From contig DMEU01000022.1 in the NCBI GenBank assembly GCA_003451585.1, positions 1-64,000 on the forward strand: a stretch of DNA of 64,000 nt, written 5' to 3'. Below, piece after piece: positions 58,469-64,000 of the stretch. The notes under the pieces were generated by a model. The model was not told the origin of the DNA, searched no databases, and saw only the letters and a program-made list of their open reading frames with translations. This stretch comes from Candidatus Omnitrophota bacterium (lineage in GTDB: Bacteria; Omnitrophota; Gorgyraeia; Velamenicoccales; Velamenicoccaceae). The translations under genes were made by a program, and so were the position numbers. Position 1 is the stretch's first letter. Every line of letters starts with the position of its first letter.

Positions 58469-59007
58469 CCGTAATAACGAAAAAAATAGGCGAATTATAC
58501 AGGGACCTGGTTTCCAGAGAGCTAAAGCACAGGCTGGACAGCTCGACGGATGTATTTTTGTTCAGCTACCATAAATTGAAATCAGCTGAGATGACCAGTT
58601 TAAGGAAGAACTTGAAGACGGCAGGCGCCAGTGTCCTGGTGACCAAGAACAGCTTTATGAAGAAGGCCTTTGAGACGGTAGGAAAACCCTCAGAGGCCAT
58701 TTCTTTACTAGACGGGCCGATGGCCATGGTATTCGTTAAGGATGACCCGATAGGCGTTTCCAAAGTCCTTATGGATTTTGTTAAACAGCACGAGGTCATG
58801 AGTGTCCGCGGCGGGTTCTTGGCTGAGCGGCTGCTTAGCCCTGAAGATATCAAAAAAATATCTACGTTGTTTTCGAGGCAGGCGCTTTATGGACAGGTGG
58901 CGTCAACGCTCAACGCGCCTATCGGTAAATTGGCCTCGACTTTGAATCAAATCGTGACAAAACTAGTATACGCGCTTGGAGCGCTTAAAGATAAAAAAGA
59001 GAAATAA
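58465..59007 (+). CDS. rplJ: 50S ribosomal protein L10
   Basis: 180 residues. The N-terminal rRNA-binding domain has S-L-R-K-N-L-K-T-A-G and V-T-K-N-S-F-M-K-K-A, and the C-terminal helix that carries L7/L12 dimers ends the protein. ATG overlaps the rplA stop, so the leader that often controls rplJ in other bacteria is absent. Confidence 0.95.
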   Translation: MTVITKKIGELYRDLVSRELKHRLDSSTDVFLFSYHKLKSAEMTSLRKNLKTAGASVLVTKNSFMKKAFETVGKPSEAISLLDGPMAMVFVKDDPIGVSKVLMDFVKQHEVMSVRGGFLAERLLSPEDIKKISTLFSRQALYGQVASTLNAPIGKLASTLNQIVTKLVYALGALKDKKEK

Positions 59008-59039
59008 ATTTACAGACAAAAACAGGGAGGGAAAATTAA

Positions 59040-59420
59040 ATGGCAAAGATTGAAGAAATGATCAAAGAAATCGAATCTATGACGGTCCTTGAATTATGTG
59101 ATCTGGTCAAGGCCATCGAGGAAAAGTTTGGAGTTACAGCTGCTGCGCCTGTCATGGCTATGGCTGGCGGGGCTGCTGGAGCGGCCGCTGCCGCACCTGT
59201 TGAGGAAAAAACCGTCTTTACGGTCGTCCTTACGAATGCCGGCGCAAATAAGATCAATGTGATCAAAGAAGTCCGCACGATCACAAGCCTGGGCTTGAAA
59301 GAGGCCAAGGACTTGGTTGATGGTGCTCCAAAGCCTGTAAAAGAGAGCGTTCCTAAAGCTGAGGCCGAAGAATTAAAGAAAAAGCTCGAAGCCGCAGGCG
59401 CCACAGTAGAATTGAAGTAA
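59040..59420 (+). CDS. rplL: 50S ribosomal protein L7/L12
   Basis: 126 residues. N-terminal dimer helices, an Ala-rich hinge (about 38-52) and the C-terminal factor-binding domain with K-I-N-V-I-K-E-V-R, L-G-L-K-E-A-K-D-L-V and the final strand. GGGAGGG lies ahead of the start. It recruits elongation factors. Confidence 0.97.
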   Translation: MAKIEEMIKEIESMTVLELCDLVKAIEEKFGVTAAAPVMAMAGGAAGAAAAAPVEEKTVFTVVLTNAGANKINVIKEVRTITSLGLKEAKDLVDGAPKPVKESVPKAEAEELKKKLEAAGATVELK

Positions 59421-59432
59421 ATGAGGACGCAG

Positions 59433-59456
59433 CTTACGGAACGAAGTGAACGTAAG
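59433..59456. repeat. REP-like hairpin 1 in the rplL-rpoB gap
   Basis: CTTACG and CGTAAG flank GAACGAAGTGAA, giving a small hairpin. The core equals that at 29045. Confidence 0.6.
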
Positions 59457-59471
59457 TTGCTGTCCAAATTT

Positions 59472-59499
59472 ATCCTGAGGAGCGAAAGCGACGAAGGAT
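59472..59499. repeat. REP-like hairpin 2 in the rplL-rpoB gap
   Basis: ATCCT and AGGAT flank GAGGAGCGAAAGCGACGA. Same core with compensatory changes. The pair may act as an attenuator or mRNA-processing site between ribosomal and polymerase genes. Confidence 0.6.
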
Positions 59500-59546
59500 C
59501 TATATATAGGTAAGTGATCCGACTAATGTTGTCCGGAGACAAATAG

Positions 59547-62500
59547 ATGATAAAAAGAAGAAGTTTCGCCAAGCTTAAAGAAGTCTATCCAATGCCGCAT
59601 CTTTTGGATATACAGATGAAGTCCTTTGAGGAGTTTTTGCAGCGCGATATCAAGATAGAAGAGCGTGCCCCGATAGGCCTCCAGGAAGCCTTCATCGAGA
59701 TATTCCCTATAGAGAGCTTTGATAAGCGTTTCCGTTTGGAGTTTGTCAGCTATACGCTTGGAAAACCTAAGTATTCCATTGAGGAATGCCGACGTCGTGG
59801 TATGACGTTCGCTTCGCCTTTACGGGCCAATCTTCGCCTGATCACCCCTACAGATGTCAAGGTGCAGGAAGTTTATTTCGGAGAGCTGCCTCTTATGACC
59901 CCGACTGCAAGCTTTATTATCAATGGCGACGAAAGGGTCGTGGTAAGCCAGTTGCAGCGCTCTCCCGGAGTATGTTTCGAAGATGAACAGCATCCTACGG
60001 GCAAAAAGATATTTTATGCCCGTATTATTCCTTATCGTGGGGCATGGCTTGAGTTCAAGTATGACTTAAATGAAGTCCTTTTGGCTTATGTCGACCGCCG
60101 CAGAAGTTTCCCGGCAACTCAGCTCCTGCGTATTATAGGTTTTTCCACTGACGAGGATATAAAGCAGGCCTTCGGCGGAGCAGAGATCCCGGAGGTAGCC
60201 AATACCTTAAAGAAGGATTTTACAAAGAATAAAGAAGAGGCTTTAATAGATTTTTATAGAAAAATGCGGCCTACCGAACCGGTTACGCTGGAAGCCGCGG
60301 AAGACCTGTTCTTCAGGTTGTTTTTTGACCCCAAGCGCTATGACCTTTCGCGCGCAGGGCGGTTTATCTTGAACAGAAAACTTGGCATGGATGTATCTTT
60401 AGAAAAAAGGATAATCGATGCGGAAATGATCATAAAAGTCGTTAAATACCTGGTAGGTTTAAAGAGCGGCGAAGGGGAGATAGACGATATCGACCACTTG
60501 GGTAACCGTCGTATCAAGAGCGTAGGCGAGCTAGTTCAGAACCAGGCGCGTATAGGCCTGGCACGTCTTGAGCGCTCTATACGCGAGAGATTGGCGATCT
60601 TGACGGATGCCGATGCAGTGATGATATACCATTTGATCAATTCCAAGTTATTCTCCAGCCAGATCAGGGATTTCTTTTCGCGCAGCCAGCTGTCTCAGTT
60701 CATGGACCAGGTCAATCCTCTGGCTGAGTTGACGCACAAGAGGCGTTTAAGCGCTTTAGGCCCTGGCGGCTTGTCCAGAGAGAGGGCCGGTTTCGAAGTC
60801 CGTGATATCCACCAGTCCCACTACGGCCGTATCTGCCCTATTGAGACCCCGGAAGGCCCGAATATCGGTTTGATCGCTTCATTGACAACATATGCCCGCG
60901 TTAACGATCTGGGTTATATTGAAAGCCCTTATAGAAAGGTCGACGAGGGCCGTGTTACGAAACGCATCGATTATATCACCGCAGATTTTGAGCAGGACAA
61001 GACTGTGGCCCAGGCAAACAGCATTTTGGATGAGGACGGTTATTTCCAGGAAAAAGATGTTACTTGCAGATTCAAAGGCGATTTCCCTAAGCTTGCCCCG
61101 AAAAAGGTAGATTATATGGACGTGTCCCCAAAACAGTTGGTTTCTTTGGCGGCGTCCCTGATCCCATTTTTAGAGCATGATGATGCTAACAGAGCTTTGA
61201 TGGGTTCGAACATGCAACGTCAGGCTGTACCTTTGTTGAATGCCGAGAGGCCTTTTGTGGGTACGGATATGGAGCTCAAGGCTGCCATCGATTCAGGTGC
61301 GGTGGTAGTGTCCGAAGAGGATGGGGTCGTAAAGGCAGTTGACGCAAAGCATATAGTTGTGAACTCCAAAGTCTATGACTTAAGGAAATTCAAGCGTTCT
61401 AACGCCAATACGTGCGTTAATCAGAAACCTATAGTTAAATTAGGCCAGAAGGTCAAGGCCGGAGAAGTTATAGCAGACGGTATAGGCACAAAAGACGGTG
61501 AATTGGCGCTTGGGAGAAACCTCCTTGTAGCCTTTATGCCGTGGAGGGGTTTCAACTTTGAAGATGCTATCCTGATCAGCGAAAAAGTAGTAAAAGAAGA
61601 TGCCTATACTTCCATACATATCGAAGAGTTTGAGGTTGAGGCCAGGGAGACGCGTTTAGGTAACGAAGAGATAACGCGCGATATCCCGAATGTGTCCGAA
61701 GAGGCGTTAAAGAACCTGGATGAGAACGGCATAATAAGGCTTGGGGCTGAAGTTGAAGCTGGGGATATCCTTGTGGGTAAGGTTACTCCAAAGACAGAGT
61801 CAGAGCTTTCGCCCGAAGAGAGATTATTGCGGGCCATCTTCGGCGAAAAGGCCGGGGACGTGCGGGATACTTCCCTGACGCTTCCTCCGGGTATCGAGGG
61901 AGTTGTCATAGATGTGCAGGTTTTTTCCAGAAAAGAACGCGGCAGGAAGACAAAAGAAGACAAGAAAAAAGAGCTTGGCGCAATAAAAGAGATAAAGAGC
62001 TATTATGCGCAGGAGATCGAATATATCCAGGAAGAGAAGATCAATAAGTTGGCCGCTATGTTAGGCATATCCAAATCCAAGGTTTTGGGCGCGGATCTGG
62101 ATGCAAATGAAGAAGCCAAGCATGCAGCCAAGTTTTTTGATGAACAGATCCGTGAATTGGCCCAAGAAGAGGCGCAGGAGGCCGAGAAGGTAAAGCGTGG
62201 GGATGAATTGGCCCCGGGCGTTTTGAAGAAGGTTGTCGTCTATGTCGCTACAAAGCGCAAGCTTGCCGTAGGCGATAAGATGGCTGGACGCCACGGCAAC
62301 AAGGGCGTTATCGCAAAGATCCTTCCTGAAGAAGATATGCCTTTTTTGGCGGATGGCACACCGGTCGAGCTTGTGCTTAACCCGTTGGGCGTACCTTCGC
62401 GTATGAACGTCGGGCAGATACTCGAGACCCATCTTGGGTGGGCCGCAAAGATACTTGGCCTGCATGTGGCAACACCGGTATTTGACGGGGCCTCAGAGGC

Positions 62501-62954
62501 CGAGATCAAGGAGATGCTGAAAAAAGCAGGTTTGCCGACACACGGGAAAGTAGATGTCTATGACGGCTATAGCGGGTTGAAATTCGATCAGAAGGCCACT
62601 GTGGGCTATATTTATATGCTCAAGCTGATCCATTTGGTCGATGAGAAAATACACGCGCGTTCCATAGGGCCTTATTCTCTTGTAACCCAGCAGCCATTAG
62701 GGGGAAAAGCCCAGTTCGGCGGACAGAGATTCGGTGAAATGGAAGTCTGGGCGCTTGAGGCTTATGGCGCTGCATTCGCGCTGCAAGAGATGTTAACGGT
62801 CAAGAGCGATGATGTCGCCGGCCGTACAAGGATATATGAGGCTATTGTAAAAGGTGAACAACGTCTCACCCCGGGCACTCCTGAATCCTTTAATGTTCTG
62901 GTCAAGGAATTACAGGGGCTTGGATTGGACGTTAAAATGGAAAAGCAAAAATGA
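59547..62954 (+). CDS. rpoB: DNA-directed RNA polymerase beta subunit
   Basis: 1135 residues, of the compact type without the large lineage inserts of E. coli (1342). Recognisable blocks: S-F-I-I-N-G-D-E-R-V-V-V-S-Q-L, S-Q-L-S-Q-F-M-D-Q-V-N-P-L (rifampicin pocket), I-E-T-P-E-G-P-N-I-G-L-I, G-N-K-G-V-I-A-K-I and G-G-Q-R-F-G-E-M-E-V-W-A-L-E-A-Y-G-A. A helical insert rich in K and E (about 795-870) carries E-I-E-Y-I-Q-E-E-K. It overlaps rpoC by four bases (ATGA). Confidence 0.98.
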   Translation: MIKRRSFAKLKEVYPMPHLLDIQMKSFEEFLQRDIKIEERAPIGLQEAFIEIFPIESFDKRFRLEFVSYTLGKPKYSIEECRRRGMTFASPLRANLRLITPTDVKVQEVYFGELPLMTPTASFIINGDERVVVSQLQRSPGVCFEDEQHPTGKKIFYARIIPYRGAWLEFKYDLNEVLLAYVDRRRSFPATQLLRIIGFSTDEDIKQAFGGAEIPEVANTLKKDFTKNKEEALIDFYRKMRPTEPVTLEAAEDLFFRLFFDPKRYDLSRAGRFILNRKLGMDVSLEKRIIDAEMIIKVVKYLVGLKSGEGEIDDIDHLGNRRIKSVGELVQNQARIGLARLERSIRERLAILTDADAVMIYHLINSKLFSSQIRDFFSRSQLSQFMDQVNPLAELTHKRRLSALGPGGLSRERAGFEVRDIHQSHYGRICPIETPEGPNIGLIASLTTYARVNDLGYIESPYRKVDEGRVTKRIDYITADFEQDKTVAQANSILDEDGYFQEKDVTCRFKGDFPKLAPKKVDYMDVSPKQLVSLAASLIPFLEHDDANRALMGSNMQRQAVPLLNAERPFVGTDMELKAAIDSGAVVVSEEDGVVKAVDAKHIVVNSKVYDLRKFKRSNANTCVNQKPIVKLGQKVKAGEVIADGIGTKDGELALGRNLLVAFMPWRGFNFEDAILISEKVVKEDAYTSIHIEEFEVEARETRLGNEEITRDIPNVSEEALKNLDENGIIRLGAEVEAGDILVGKVTPKTESELSPEERLLRAIFGEKAGDVRDTSLTLPPGIEGVVIDVQVFSRKERGRKTKEDKKKELGAIKEIKSYYAQEIEYIQEEKINKLAAMLGISKSKVLGADLDANEEAKHAAKFFDEQIRELAQEEAQEAEKVKRGDELAPGVLKKVVVYVATKRKLAVGDKMAGRHGNKGVIAKILPEEDMPFLADGTPVELVLNPLGVPSRMNVGQILETHLGWAAKILGLHVATPVFDGASEAEIKEMLKKAGLPTHGKVDVYDGYSGLKFDQKATVGYIYMLKLIHLVDEKIHARSIGPYSLVTQQPLGGKAQFGGQRFGEMEVWALEAYGAAFALQEMLTVKSDDVAGRTRIYEAIVKGEQRLTPGTPESFNVLVKELQGLGLDVKMEKQK

Positions 62955-64000
62955 GAAAAGACGCCTTGATGCAAAAAGATACTCAGGAAGTTTCACAGTT
63001 CGACAGCATTTCGATCAGGATAGCGTCATCTCCCACTATACGTTCTTGGTCTAAGGGCGAGGTCAGGAAGGCTGAGACCATCAACTACAGGACCTTGAAA
63101 CCCGAAAAGGACGGCCTATTCTGTGAAAAGATATTCGGGCCTGTAAAGGATTGGGAGTGTAATTGCGGAAAATACAAAGGCAATAAGTTCCGTAATATCG
63201 TTTGTGATAGATGCGGCGTTGAAGTTACGCGTTCAAGTGTGAGGCGTGAACGCATGGGGCACATAGAACTAGCGTGCCCGGTCACGCACATCTGGTTTTT
63301 TAAGGCCGTCCCTTCGAGGATATCCGCGTTGCTCGATATAGGCTTAAGGGACCTAGAGAAGATCATTTATTATGAAGAATATATAGTCGTTGAACCGGGT
63401 GATACCGGCTTAAAGAAGGGCGAGCTTTTGTCCGAAGACCAGCATCAGGAATTGCTGGAAAAATACGGGACAGGGTTTAAGGCCAAGATAGGTGCTGAGG
63501 CTGTGCTGGATCTTTTAAAGGAGATAGACCTGGATGCCTTGTCCAAGAAGTGCCATAAACAGCTTGAAACGGTCAAGGAGGGCACTACGGCGCGCAGGAT
63601 CTTAAAGACTTTAAAGATCGTTGAGGATTTCAAGAAGTCAGAGAATAAACCGGAGTGGATGGTTTTAGAAGCACTTCCTGTTATTCCTCCGGACTTAAGG
63701 CCTTTGGTCCCGTTAGACGGCGGGCGCTTTGCCACATCGGACTTAAATGACCTTTATCGCCGTGTTATCAACCGTAATAACCGCCTTAAGAAACTTTTGG
63801 ATCTGAATGCCCCTGAGATAATCATCCGCAATGAAAAGAGGATGTTGCAGGAGGCCGTGGATGCTATTCTTGATAACGGCCGCCATGGAAGGCCGGTCCT
63901 GGGTTCCAATAACAGGCCGCTTAAGTCTTTGTCTGATATGCTCAAAGGTAAACAGGGCCGCTTTAGACAGAATTTACTTGGTAAGCGAGTTGATTATTCC
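62951..64000 (+). CDS. rpoC: DNA-directed RNA polymerase beta' subunit (3' partial)
   Basis: 350 residues seen; cut by the right edge. The N-terminal zinc finger is C-N-C-G, then C-D-R-C-G-V-E-V. Further blocks: R-E-R-M-G-H-I-E-L-A-x-P-V, L-P-V-I-P-P-D-L-R-P-L-V and G-K-x-G-R-F-R-Q-N-L-L-G-K-R-V-D-Y-S just before the edge. The catalytic N-A-D-F-D-G-D lies beyond the window. ATG 62951 is used; an ATG six codons later is possible. Confidence 0.97.
   Translation, partial: MRKDALMQKDTQEVSQFDSISIRIASSPTIRSWSKGEVRKAETINYRTLKPEKDGLFCEKIFGPVKDWECNCGKYKGNKFRNIVCDRCGVEVTRSSVRRERMGHIELACPVTHIWFFKAVPSRISALLDIGLRDLEKIIYYEEYIVVEPGDTGLKKGELLSEDQHQELLEKYGTGFKAKIGAEAVLDLLKEIDLDALSKKCHKQLETVKEGTTARRILKTLKIVEDFKKSENKPEWMVLEALPVIPPDLRPLVPLDGGRFATSDLNDLYRRVINRNNRLKKLLDLNAPEIIIRNEKRMLQEAVDAILDNGRHGRPVLGSNNRPLKSLSDMLKGKQGRFRQNLLGKRVDYS

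Noticed and set aside
58440..58470. L10 leader or L1 autoregulatory site between rplA and rplJ
   Set aside because: The genes overlap by four bases and no structured leader can be placed.

Overview
The window reads as a chromosomal segment of an uncultivated Gram-negative (diderm) bacterium. LptD, a pseudopilin-based type II secretion (T2SS) cluster and UDP-sugar genes point to an outer membrane. The mix of giant Ig-like-repeat proteins, intergenic heptad inverted repeats and this core gene set is what I would expect from Candidatus Omnitrophota (OP3); that assignment is inference (about 0.6), with other deep-branching diderm phyla possible. Every gene I can support lies on the + strand.

Region 1 (1-15500) is the most unusual part. 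A giant gene, cut by the left edge, encodes at least 3436 residues: about 26 tandem beta-sandwich repeats, then coiled coils, one C-terminal membrane segment and a short basic tail. It is followed in the same direction by F-type ATPase-like genes in the order epsilon-c-b/delta-alpha-gamma-beta. Catalytic residues of alpha and beta are kept. The c subunit has valine at the position of the ion-carrying carboxylate and no acidic residue in either membrane helix, epsilon lacks its C-terminal helices, and no a subunit is present in the window. I infer an ATP-driven rotary or mechanical device that does not pump ions and may act on the giant protein.

Region 2 (15533-25604) is a T2SS / type IV pilus-like cluster: two stand-alone MshEN-type proteins, a GspE ATPase with an added C-terminal PilZ domain, GspF, a MA-type metallopeptidase, pseudopilins G, I, J and K, a PilM-PilN-like GspL and a PilO/GspM-like protein. 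Several candidate cyclic-di-GMP sites sit next to the motor operon. No secretin is in the window.

Region 3 (25617-36174) holds an orphan sensor kinase, CbiM plus a PDGLE mini-protein, an rmlA/rmlD-like/rmlB set without rmlC, a YHS-permease, a CPA1-type antiporter, a LOG-family enzyme and a GIY-YIG protein.

Region 4 (36175-48889) carries translation and stress genes: an EfpL-type EF-P, a MiaB interrupted and shortened by heptad repeats, a SPOR protein, MiaA, HflX, a hibernation factor, then CIRCE-hrcA-grpE-dnaK-dnaJ with an HrcA lacking its central domain, followed by small proteins and accD.

Region 5 (48932-56191) is an envelope cluster behind a good sigma70-type promoter: ROK kinase, LptD, UDP-glucose dehydrogenase, UDP-glucuronate decarboxylase, a PHP enzyme and a NodB-like deacetylase.

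Region 6 (56209-64000) starts at a near-consensus promoter and runs tRNA-Thr, rpmG, tRNA-Trp, secE, nusG, rplKAJL, rpoB and the 5' part of rpoC.

Across the window at least eleven spacers or gene edges carry elements built of 7-base units, mostly with a left arm and an inverted right arm. Their base sequences differ but the architecture is the same. No stretch longer than about 250 bases lacks a gene; no rRNA, CRISPR array or intact insertion sequence was seen.
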